Source: CAZBWS01 sp964495705
GTDB taxonomy: Bacteria > Pseudomonadota > Gammaproteobacteria > HTCC5015
Assembly: GCA_964495705.1 (NCBI GenBank)
Contig: CAZBWS010000060.1
Span: forward strand, 1 to 15,303
Direction of reading: 5' to 3'
DNA length: 15,303 nt
Shown here: piece by piece, positions 1-7,231 of the stretch
Layout of the letters: each line of letters begins with the position of its first letter
Position numbering within the stretch: the first letter of the stretch is position 1
The notes under the pieces: model-generated
Databases searched by the model: none
What the model was told of the DNA's origin: nothing
The model's input: only the letters and a program-made list of their open reading frames with translations
Program-made: the position numbers and the translations under genes

Positions 1-163
1 TAGTGTACGAGAATTTTCTACTTATGACTGATACTTTTTTTCGGGGGGATTACAAAACCATTTTCACGCGGGCAATGAGATGTACAGCTTTACTAGTGGG
101 AAGTACATAGCAACTTGGAATTATGAAACAGGAATATTTATGGCTTCATTTTCTCTTTGTAAG
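1..163. other. Unassigned left edge
   Basis: This stretch follows the stop codon of the minus-strand DUF262 gene and runs off the window. On the plus strand a frame is open from base 3 to a stop at 108-110, ending in residues CTALLVGST. It is too short to identify and could be chance or the tail of a gene to the left. I see no terminator hairpin for the DUF262 gene, only a run of T followed by a run of G near bases 34-48. Confidence 0.3.
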
Positions 164-1876
164 CTATTCAACTTTCCAAGCACCTAAAGCATGCGTACAT
201 AAGTCTGATGCCCGACAATTAATAACATTCTCATCCCACACCTCTTGAGACAAATACATAGACAATGTTTCGATTCCACCAGAGAAATATTCTAAGCCAT
301 GCTTTCCCGACGCACCTTTTTTCTTCTTGCTCCATGCTGAGTCACGTATAGATGAGTTTAATGATGATGTAATGATTGCCAGGTTACCCAATGTAAGTAA
401 TTTGGCATCTCTATTTTTCTTACTCTCCGTGTCAGCTGGCCCGTCCCAATTGTTTATCCATTTCTTTGGCATAATATGCTCTAAAGAATAGCGACTTAGC
501 CCTAAAAGCGACGTAGATTGTTTATTTACATCCCTGATTTTCGACTCAATAAAATATAATATCCCCGCTGCCTGTTTATTCGTAAGCTTAGAAGACTCAA
601 ACCCTAATTTCATTTCATCATCACTGGGAAGCATATTTGTTTGCCCCGCCTCGTTTACAATATAGGACTGCAAAGAGTCTCTAGTAACTAATTGCTTTGA
701 CAAAAGCCTATCTGTAAAAAGTTGATTATAATTTTTGTTGCTCGCCTTACAAACTAAGCGGCGCATAACATATGCTTCAAGGAAACTAAATATTTTATTT
801 CTTTCCTCATTAGAACTAACTTCCTTAATTATATAAAGGAGATAGGGGATTAAAGTAGTATTTTCCAAACCAAAGACTAATACATTCATTCTTTGAATTG
901 ATGAACCTGCCAGCATCTCTTTGTCAACTGAAGTTGCATCAATATTGTCTTTATATAATTTAGCGTACGTCCTTATATCGCTTATTAGCTCACCCCTATT
1001 GATTTTGTATTTGCTGATAAAGCTTTTAAAAGATTCAAATAAGTTATCAACTTTTGAATAAGTATTCCTATCTTCCTGATTCACTGAAACAGACTTATCA
1101 TGGATTTTTATCTGAAGATACGAATAAAAAAACAAGTCTATATTTTCTCTTTTAAGCCTGCCAGCTGTAATCACTCTATCCCAGTATTCTTTGGTTTCCT
1201 CGTCACATTCAAATACTTGTTTCCAGTTTTTTTCATACAGTTCAATATCATCTCGGCTAAACAAATAATTTTTTAGTAATTCAGCAGTCGTCAATCTAAC
1301 GCCGAGTGAATTTATTGTATCGAATATTTGCTGCTCATCTTCATTAGCACTTAAGTCAATACCGACAAAAATGGTGTGTTTCAAAATACTATTATAATCA
1401 ATTGAATCTACTTCAATATTTCTCATGAAATAGTTAAATGCTCTAGAAATATGATCTCTATACGGTCTTTCTTCCACGGACTCAAGATTCATAATTTCTT
1501 CATATCTCTCTATATCATTATGATTGTGCTTTAACGCAATACTTCCATCTATAAGCTTAAATATTCTATCGAACGTAGACAAACTCCCTGTTTTTAAGAA
1601 ATAAGATTTTGAAAAAATTGAAAATGTGGTTAGACGCTGTTGGCCATCGACAATAACCCGCAAGTCACCAACCGCATCAGAGCTACCTGTCTCTTTCTGC
1701 TTTAATATTATAGAACCTAAAAAATATGGTTCATCATGCTTACCTACAAGCTCCATATCATCAAGAAGCCTTTCCCATTGCACTTCATCCCATACATATG
1801 ATCTTTGGAAAAAAGGTACTTCCAAAGCTCTATTTCCATTAAAAATATCATTAATAGTTCTTTTTCCAGCGTCCAT
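164..1876 (-). CDS. DUF262 and DUF1524 domain protein (GmrSD-like nuclease)
   Basis: This 570-residue protein has the architecture of GmrSD-type proteins. The N-terminal DUF262 domain shows PFFQRSYVW at residues 21-29 and DGQQRLTT at 77-84, the ParB/Srx-like nucleotide-binding signature of the family. The C-terminal DUF1524 (HNH-like) domain shows LEHIMPKKW at 465-473 (histidine 467), LGNL at 496-499, an asparagine near 507 and a lysine-rich stretch at 516-520. Family members include type IV restriction enzymes that cut modified phage DNA using NTP hydrolysis, and a role in phage defence is inferred here. The ATG start fits because the family motif begins about 20 residues in, with AGAG upstream. 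The gene is visibly more AT-rich than all others in the window, consistent with recent acquisition. No methyltransferase or partner nuclease lies next to it within the window, so it looks stand-alone. Confidence 0.88.
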   Translation of the reverse strand: MDAGKRTINDIFNGNRALEVPFFQRSYVWDEVQWERLLDDMELVGKHDEPYFLGSIILKQKETGSSDAVGDLRVIVDGQQRLTTFSIFSKSYFLKTGSLSTFDRIFKLIDGSIALKHNHNDIERYEEIMNLESVEERPYRDHISRAFNYFMRNIEVDSIDYNSILKHTIFVGIDLSANEDEQQIFDTINSLGVRLTTAELLKNYLFSRDDIELYEKNWKQVFECDEETKEYWDRVITAGRLKRENIDLFFYSYLQIKIHDKSVSVNQEDRNTYSKVDNLFESFKSFISKYKINRGELISDIRTYAKLYKDNIDATSVDKEMLAGSSIQRMNVLVFGLENTTLIPYLLYIIKEVSSNEERNKIFSFLEAYVMRRLVCKASNKNYNQLFTDRLLSKQLVTRDSLQSYIVNEAGQTNMLPSDDEMKLGFESSKLTNKQAAGILYFIESKIRDVNKQSTSLLGLSRYSLEHIMPKKWINNWDGPADTESKKNRDAKLLTLGNLAIITSSLNSSIRDSAWSKKKKGASGKHGLEYFSGGIETLSMYLSQEVWDENVINCRASDLCTHALGAWKVE

Positions 1877-2039
1877 ATTACTCTCTACAATTTATGTGAT
1901 TGATACTATTTAAACCCATTTAATGTACTGCATATTTACATGGGCATCATAATCTTGATTGCGTGCTGCAATTATTCCCAGTCAGCTGGCGTCACATTAA
2001 ATTATCCTGCTCGTAAAACGTACGCCAAGAACATTAATA

Positions 2040-2341
2040 CTATTGGGCTATATTCATTGATACTAGGTCATTACCAGCCGCGTTATAGCTCTTTACTTGG
2101 TATTCTCTCAAATCTCTCTTGTAGCACATTGGTGATGCTCCTTCAGGCCTACTCCAAGCACTACACTTCCCACAACGCCGCCCCGCTCTATCCCTATTTA
2201 CAGACACGCATAGCTCCCAGAGTAGCTGGATAGATTATTGGTAATAGCATCACGTACCCCATCGTCGCTCATCTGAGCCGATTCTTGTGCGATAGCAGAT
2301 AACGATAGGGGTAGACCTACCAGGCAGAGCGCTAGCTTCAT
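2040..2341 (-). pseudogene. Frameshifted small secreted cysteine-containing protein
   Basis: From an ATG at 2341 the minus strand encodes a signal peptide (MKLALCLVGLPLSLSAIAQ) followed by ESAQMSDDGVRDAITNNLSS, then YSGSYACL and a stop. One frame over, the sequence continues at once as NRDRAGRRCGKCSAWSRPEG, then ASPMCYKRDLREY and on to a stop at 2040. The span is 302 bases, so one missing base near 2190-2205 accounts for the break, and the repaired protein would be about 100 residues. From memory, this resembles a family of small exported proteobacterial proteins with a core like CPYN-DRAGRRCG-RSAYSRPGG-SP-CY. Relative to that core, a cysteine, a proline, an arginine, a tyrosine and a glycine have also changed, which points to decay rather than a sequencing slip. 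Function unknown. Its neighbour on the same strand is the DUF262 gene, 163 bases downstream. Confidence 0.65.
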
Positions 2342-2632
2342 TCGTGTTTATTCCCTACGTCCATGCTGCAGTATTTTTTATAGTGCTACTGACTCTACCA
2401 AACCCTGAGCCTTTGTCACCCCCCCATTTATAGGTGCTTAATATGAATCAACATTACCTACCCCCTGCAGCACAACCCACAGATAAGCATGATCTTTTCC
2501 ACTATGCGGATATGCTTCATATGCCATTCTGTCTAATATTGCACTTATTCTGCAAAATAATCTGAACAAGGCTATGATGTCTAAATAATAATAACGGCGT
2601 GTGCTCGCGCCTCATCATTAAGGCTATCTGAC
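2342..2632. other. Intergenic region upstream of the WS/DGAT gene
   Basis: No convincing gene lies here. The plus strand has a 40-codon frame at 2443-2565 (starting MNQHYLPPAAQ) with AGGTG six bases before its ATG, but the product resembles nothing I know. A possible promoter for the downstream gene is TGCAAA at 2551-2556 with TATGAT at 2573-2578 (16-base spacer), a weak match. A run of seven Cs lies at 2419-2425. Confidence 0.3.
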
Positions 2633-4033
2633 GTGAAAAAGACCCAACGAATCAGCCCTCTCGACGCATCTTGGCTGGCAGTAGACTCAGAAGACACTCC
2701 CATGCACGTGGGCAATCTGCAGATATACTCCTTGCCTGAAGGGGCTTCAGAGACCTTTTTGCGCGATGATGTACAGCGTATGAAAGAGGCTGGTGATATT
2801 GTTTCTCCTTGGAATAAAAAGCTTACTCGCCCTAGCTTTTTAGGGCGCTTAATACTGCCCTCTTGGTCCATCGATAATGATATTGACCTAGATTACCATG
2901 TCCGACACTCTGCACTCCCCAAGCCTGGTGGTGAGCGTGAACTTGGCGTATTGGTATCTCGCTTGCACTCCCATCGCATGGATTTCAAGCGCCCCCTATG
3001 GGAATGCCATGTAATCGAAGGCTTAGAAAACAATCGTTTTGCTATTTATACAAAACTGCATCACTCATTAATCGACGGGGTTAGTGGTGTGCGGCTGCTT
3101 GAGCGTACACTGACCGACTCAGCTGATGATATTCAAATGCAGCCGCCTTGGTCTGTACAGGCACCTGAGCGAGCGCCTAAGCCTAAAGCCGCAAAAGCCA
3201 GCCTGCCAATACGTATTATTCAAGGAATAAAAAGACAGGTATCGATAACGCCTTTAGTGGTGCGCGCCCTGGCAACATTAATTAGCTCTGGACTCAAAGA
3301 TAATCAAGACCTCAGTGCGCCCTTTGTTGGACCACGCTCTGTGATCAACGGCAGAGTCAAACCTGCTCGACGCTTCGCGACTCAGAAATATTCACTAGAG
3401 AATATTAAACAACTGGCGGCCGCTACTGATGCGTCCCTCAATGATATTGTGCTTTACCTGTGTAGCACAGCAATGCGCAACTTCCTTATCGAGCATGGGG
3501 GCTTGCCTGAAAAACCCCTTACATCGGGTATTCCTGTCAACATTCGCCCCGCGGATGATACGGGAACGGGCACCGCAATCAGCTTTATCATTTCCAGCTT
3601 GGCAACCCACGAAAGCGATCCACTCAAACGCCTAGAAATCATCAAAGCGTCCACCAAAACGGCTAAGCACCATTTACAGAGCATGCCGCGCAGTGCCTTA
3701 ACGCAATACACCTTGTTTATGATGGCGCCCTATACACTGCAATTGCTATTCGGCCTCGGGGGCAGAATGCGCCCTGCATTTAACGTCACCATCTCTAATG
3801 TACCTGGCCCTCAAAAGGCCTTGTATTACAACGGCTGTAAACTAGAGGCGATGTACCCCGTATCACTAATCGCCCATGGCGGTGCACTTAATATCACCTG
3901 CCTTAGCTATAACGGCTCGCTTAACTTTGGCTATACTGGCTGTCGCGACACCTTACCCAGCATGCAGAACATTGCCGTGCTTTCGGGTGAGGCATTGGAA
4001 GAGCTAGAGACGTTGATCAGCGGGGCTAAATAG
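2633..4033 (+). CDS. Wax ester synthase/diacylglycerol acyltransferase (WS/DGAT)
   Basis: This protein of 466 residues has the usual family length. It is predicted to join fatty acyl-CoA to fatty alcohols (wax esters) or diacylglycerol (triacylglycerol) for storage lipid at the inner membrane. The catalytic HHSLIDG (HHxxxDG) motif is at residues 143-149. PLW at 121-123, the N-terminal SPLDASW at 8-14 followed by PMHVG at 23-27, LND at 269-271 and SNVPGP at 388-393 are all family landmarks. The start is a GTG, supported by the N-terminal family pattern and an AAGG nine bases upstream. It appears to be monocistronic or first before the CotH-like gene 84 bases downstream. The choice between wax ester and triacylglycerol as main product cannot be read from the sequence. 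Confidence 0.93.
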   Translation: MKKTQRISPLDASWLAVDSEDTPMHVGNLQIYSLPEGASETFLRDDVQRMKEAGDIVSPWNKKLTRPSFLGRLILPSWSIDNDIDLDYHVRHSALPKPGGERELGVLVSRLHSHRMDFKRPLWECHVIEGLENNRFAIYTKLHHSLIDGVSGVRLLERTLTDSADDIQMQPPWSVQAPERAPKPKAAKASLPIRIIQGIKRQVSITPLVVRALATLISSGLKDNQDLSAPFVGPRSVINGRVKPARRFATQKYSLENIKQLAAATDASLNDIVLYLCSTAMRNFLIEHGGLPEKPLTSGIPVNIRPADDTGTGTAISFIISSLATHESDPLKRLEIIKASTKTAKHHLQSMPRSALTQYTLFMMAPYTLQLLFGLGGRMRPAFNVTISNVPGPQKALYYNGCKLEAMYPVSLIAHGGALNITCLSYNGSLNFGYTGCRDTLPSMQNIAVLSGEALEELETLISGAK

Positions 4034-4037
4034 CCCC
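4022..4037 (+). terminator. Hairpin over the WS/DGAT stop codon
   Basis: GGGGCTAAATAGCCCC can fold into a 6-base-pair GC-rich stem with a four-base loop that includes the stop codon. No T-tract follows, so it is not a standard intrinsic terminator. It might stabilise the transcript end or slow ribosomes and polymerase. Confidence 0.3.
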
Positions 4038-4039
4038 AG

Positions 4040-4168
4040 CGCAAGACCTTCCTACATACAGCCTGCATAGCAGGCTAGATACTGAATCTACAATCTACTA
4101 TTGATAGAGGCAGTACCATGAACGTCTTAGCTATAAGCCAACCCACCAGCATTCTTTTACTGCTGCTC
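4040..4168 (+). repeat. CotH leader repeat, copy A
   Basis: This leader plus the first 17 codons of the CotH-like gene recurs at 12215-12344. The 78 bases before the ATG differ from copy B by only a few substitutions and one indel. It carries the hairpin AGCCTGCATAGCAGGCT (4060-4076 region), whose arms are conserved in copy B while the loop differs. Also shared are CTTCCTACATACAG near the upstream end, GATACTGAATCTACAAT, and the ribosome binding site AGAGG seven bases before the start codon. The hairpin could be an RNA structure in the 5' leader or a dimeric protein-binding site. Which of these is right cannot be told here. Confidence 0.8.
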
Positions 4169-5896
4169 GGCCTCTGCGCCTGCGGCGGCTCCAGTTCCTC
4201 ATCATCGAATCAGTCACCGGACCCAGTGGCAGAAGTCGATGACAGTAGTCAAGTTGCGGTTATCACCATACCCGACATACAAGTCGACGGCGGCGACAAG
4301 AGCGACCCCTTCTCCGTCAACCGTTTAATCGACATTGACATTACCATGCCCCCAGCAGACTTTGCTCAGTTACGCAGCGAAGGTCGAACCTTAGCCAGCA
4401 CCGCACGGGAGTGTATCCCCGACTTTGACTATACCGAGTTCACCTCTTCGGTGACGATTGATGGCGAAGTCTTGGACGACGTGGTGATTAGAAAGAAGGG
4501 CTTTATCGGCTCTATCAGCCCACAGCGTCCTTCTATGAAGCTAGACTTCAATGATCTGGTAGATGATAGAACCTATCAAGATAGAAAGGGCATGACCCTG
4601 AATAACAACCGCCAAGATGCCTCGAATATTCGTCAGTGTATGGCCTATGATATTTACCGCGCAGAAGGCATCGCCGCGCCCCTGTGTAACTTTGCCAAGA
4701 TCACTGTCAACAATGAAGACCTCGGTATTTACACCCATGTTGAAGCGATCAAAAAGCCGTTTTTAAAGCGCACCTTTGGGGATGACGACGGCAACTTGTA
4801 CGAGTCTTCTATCGCTGATTTTGGCACACATTTAAACGACCTTTTTGAAAAGAAAACTAATAAGAAAACCAGTGACCGAACAGATCTAACAACCGTCTCC
4901 GATGTGCTCGCACTGCCCGATGAACAGCTGCTGAGCAATCTTGAACTGGTATTAGATGTGGATGAATTTATTACCTTCTGGGCCATTGAAACCCTATTGG
5001 GGAACTGGGACTCTGCCACGGGCAATGCAAATAACTTCTATATCTATCGCGACCCTAGCGATAATTTATTCCACTTTATTCCCTGGGGTGCAGATACCGC
5101 TTTTACCGGCAAGCACCCGCTGAAGCCGGGCTCGGCTCCGCTATATCGCAATTTCAGTTTAGCCTCGCGCCTGTATAAGATTGACAGTACTCGCCAACAG
5201 TATTTATCTACCCTAACAAGGTTGCTAGAAACCCGCTGGGTAGAGCAAGATTTACTCAATGAGATTGGTCGTATTAAAGCGGTCACCAGCACCCCACGTA
5301 TAGACTTCGACCCTATTCTCGAGTTTATATACGGTGTCGGAAAAGCAAGTGATAGCAATTACACCCCTAGCCAGCGCGTCACATTGAACAATGCGATTGC
5401 AGGCAATACAAGCGAAACCGAAACGCTGCTGGTCGACGAGGCCAAAGATTGCAGCACAGCGGTAGAGTCTGCCAATCTAACGGGGGATATCAACAGCCGC
5501 AATGGCGTAGACCAAGGCAGCTTTAGCTTTACCCTGCCCGGCGGCCATATCGTCAATGCCAGCCTGACCCTCGCAGCCTTTCAAGTTGATAGTTTGGTGT
5601 ATTCATTAAACACCCAAACCAACCCCTCTGTGGTGAGCCTGGTACTCATTGGCGCGGACACCAACGACAACTTTAAACCCTATATCCTGCAGGTGTTTAT
5701 CGAGTCGACTTCCTATACGCCAGGCGTACAACCCCTGCATGGCATCGCCTCGAGCATGTTGCTATTTGATCTAGATGACTCCTCAAATCTGCGTACCATT
5801 GGCTTAAGCGATACAGGTAGTATCGATATTAGTCATGCTGAACAAGGTGACGTTACGATGAGCTTAGATGTGCAGATAGAGTTTACTGCGGATTAG
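4118..5896 (+). CDS. CotH-kinase-like secreted lipoprotein
   Basis: This protein has 592 residues. The N-terminus is a lipoprotein signal, with a hydrophobic stretch at residues 12-19 and the lipobox LCAC ending in cysteine 22, followed by GG and a serine tether. A CotH-type domain covers about residues 65-410: RKKGFIG at 125-131, MKLDF at 140-144, LNNN at 161-164, GIYTHVEAIKKPFLKR at 203-218, GNWD at 295-298, NNFYIY at 305-310 and IPWGAD at 321-326. In Bacillus CotH, an atypical kinase of spore coat protein, conserved aspartates in matching places are needed for activity, and here D298 and D326 are the candidates. The C-terminal 150 residues are beta-rich and unassigned. A periplasmic or surface role is inferred from the lipobox, and no substrate is evident. 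AGAGG seven bases before the ATG sets the start. The stop codon abuts the stop of the convergent kinase gene with no bases between. Confidence 0.87.
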   Translation: MNVLAISQPTSILLLLLGLCACGGSSSSSSNQSPDPVAEVDDSSQVAVITIPDIQVDGGDKSDPFSVNRLIDIDITMPPADFAQLRSEGRTLASTARECIPDFDYTEFTSSVTIDGEVLDDVVIRKKGFIGSISPQRPSMKLDFNDLVDDRTYQDRKGMTLNNNRQDASNIRQCMAYDIYRAEGIAAPLCNFAKITVNNEDLGIYTHVEAIKKPFLKRTFGDDDGNLYESSIADFGTHLNDLFEKKTNKKTSDRTDLTTVSDVLALPDEQLLSNLELVLDVDEFITFWAIETLLGNWDSATGNANNFYIYRDPSDNLFHFIPWGADTAFTGKHPLKPGSAPLYRNFSLASRLYKIDSTRQQYLSTLTRLLETRWVEQDLLNEIGRIKAVTSTPRIDFDPILEFIYGVGKASDSNYTPSQRVTLNNAIAGNTSETETLLVDEAKDCSTAVESANLTGDINSRNGVDQGSFSFTLPGGHIVNASLTLAAFQVDSLVYSLNTQTNPSVVSLVLIGADTNDNFKPYILQVFIESTSYTPGVQPLHGIASSMLLFDLDDSSNLRTIGLSDTGSIDISHAEQGDVTMSLDVQIEFTAD

Positions 5897-7231
5897 CTAA
5901 TGAATAGGGAAGCTCAGGATCACCTGAGCCCCTTTCCCTGGCGCTGATGAAAAATTTATATCGCCTTGGTGGTGGCGCATAATTGTTTGGCAAATACTCA
6001 AACCCAAGCCCATTTTATTCCCATCATCATGGGTGGAATAAAACGGGTCGGTTAGGTGCTTTATTTTATCCCCATCAATGCCCACGCCGTCATCCCCAAC
6101 AATAAGATAAACATGCTCACTATCACTGCTGTAACTAATCGTTATTTGCGATGCCGAGGCGCTCGCTGCATTTAATAATAGATTAACCAGCACTTGCTGA
6201 AGTTCAGAAACCGAGCCTTGCACAAACGTCCCCTCTTCAACCAAGCTATTTACTTCAATAGATCGCAGCTCATTACGGCAGAACTTCAAGGACTGCTCTA
6301 TCAAGGGAGCTAAGTCTAGCTTGCTTCGCTGCCCCTCTGATTCGGGCGAAGAATAGGCTCTAAGATCAGACACAATATTAGCAATACGCTGCTGATTCAG
6401 CATGGCATCATCCAGGGCCTCGGCCAACTCAGTATTTTGATTAATGCGCTTTGCATAGTTAATCGCTTGGGTAGAGCAATTCACAGGATTCATAATCTCA
6501 TGCAGTATGCCTTTCGCCATATGGCTTAGCGCCTCGTGGCGTTGTTGTTTTACCACAATCGCTTCGGTAGCTTTTAAAGATGCTAAGGTTTTATTTAGCA
6601 GGGTGTTTTTTTCCTGCAGCATAAATTGTAAGGCGACAATATTGCGAAAAAACCAGCGATTAAATACCGCAGAGATCGGCGCAATGAACAAACACATAAC
6701 AAAAAACCAATCAGAGAATATAGCTAATAGTGCCGACGACAGTCCTTCCACTCCCGTAATTAACAAGGTAGTCACGACTAAGAAGAGTAAATTAATGCAG
6801 TGGATCACCGTGGTATGAAACAGCGACAAGGTAATAAAACCCAAGGAGCTGAGATAGAAAAACAAACCAAAGATAGGCGCCTTACCACCGCCGATGGATG
6901 CGTAGTGCAGATAACTAAAAAGAGAGAGTGTAAAGAACAGACAGTACACTAGCAGCGGCGCTTCGCGTCGTATATTGGTATTAAAGTGTGCCGCTGCAAT
7001 AGCAAGCAAAATCGCGATATAAACGTAGTTTAAAAAGTGTACGGCTGCGCTGTTCTGTAGTAAATTTATCGTCAGCAATAGCAGTGTTCCGCCCAAGGTC
7101 ATACATAGTGACAAGTCCGCAAACACAGGTAGCAGGTGGTTTTGAAGTTTATCTTTACAATATATTTCAAAGTCTTGTTTTTGCTGCTCGTCGAGCTGAC
7201 TAATTTGTTCTAAACCATCGAGTATTTTCAT
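5897..7231 (-). CDS. Membrane sensor histidine kinase
   Basis: This protein of 444 residues has about six hydrophobic transmembrane segments between residues 38 and 195, with no obvious periplasmic sensor domain. A short linker or coiled stretch at about 200-230 leads to the HisKA dimerisation domain, with phosphoacceptor H244 in GILHEIMNP. The HATPase_c domain has the N box QVLVNLLLNAA (346-356), the G1 box GDDGVGID (379-386) and the G2 box MGLGLS (407-412). All kinase landmarks are present, so it should be active. Its ATG overlaps the TGA of the upstream regulator gene (ATGA, 7228-7231), indicating translational coupling and a shared signalling job. The hydrophobic N-terminus suggests sensing of a membrane-associated signal or intramembrane stress, which is inference. 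Confidence 0.92.
   Translation of the reverse strand: MKILDGLEQISQLDEQQKQDFEIYCKDKLQNHLLPVFADLSLCMTLGGTLLLLTINLLQNSAAVHFLNYVYIAILLAIAAAHFNTNIRREAPLLVYCLFFTLSLFSYLHYASIGGGKAPIFGLFFYLSSLGFITLSLFHTTVIHCINLLFLVVTTLLITGVEGLSSALLAIFSDWFFVMCLFIAPISAVFNRWFFRNIVALQFMLQEKNTLLNKTLASLKATEAIVVKQQRHEALSHMAKGILHEIMNPVNCSTQAINYAKRINQNTELAEALDDAMLNQQRIANIVSDLRAYSSPESEGQRSKLDLAPLIEQSLKFCRNELRSIEVNSLVEEGTFVQGSVSELQQVLVNLLLNAASASASQITISYSSDSEHVYLIVGDDGVGIDGDKIKHLTDPFYSTHDDGNKMGLGLSICQTIMRHHQGDINFSSAPGKGAQVILSFPIH
5906..5940. terminator. Hairpin at the convergent CotH/kinase gene ends
   Basis: GCTCAGG (5912-5918) and CCTGAGC (5923-5929) form a 7-base-pair stem around ATCA. Flanking AGGGAA and TTCCCT can extend it across a small internal bulge. 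It starts 10 bases past the CotH stop, inside the last codons of the kinase gene. There is no T-tract, so a termination role in either direction is only plausible. Confidence 0.4.

Noticed and set aside
1626..1913. 95-codon plus-strand frame
   Set aside because: Antisense shadow of the DUF262 gene start.
1981..2040. Possible integron attC-like site near GTCAGCTGGCGTCAC
   Set aside because: No paired core sites or matching arm was found on the other side; it is just a short GC-rich stretch.
1940..2233. 97-codon plus-strand frame
   Set aside because: It lies antisense to the decayed secreted protein, has no family resemblance and no ribosome binding site; the minus-strand reading explains the region better.
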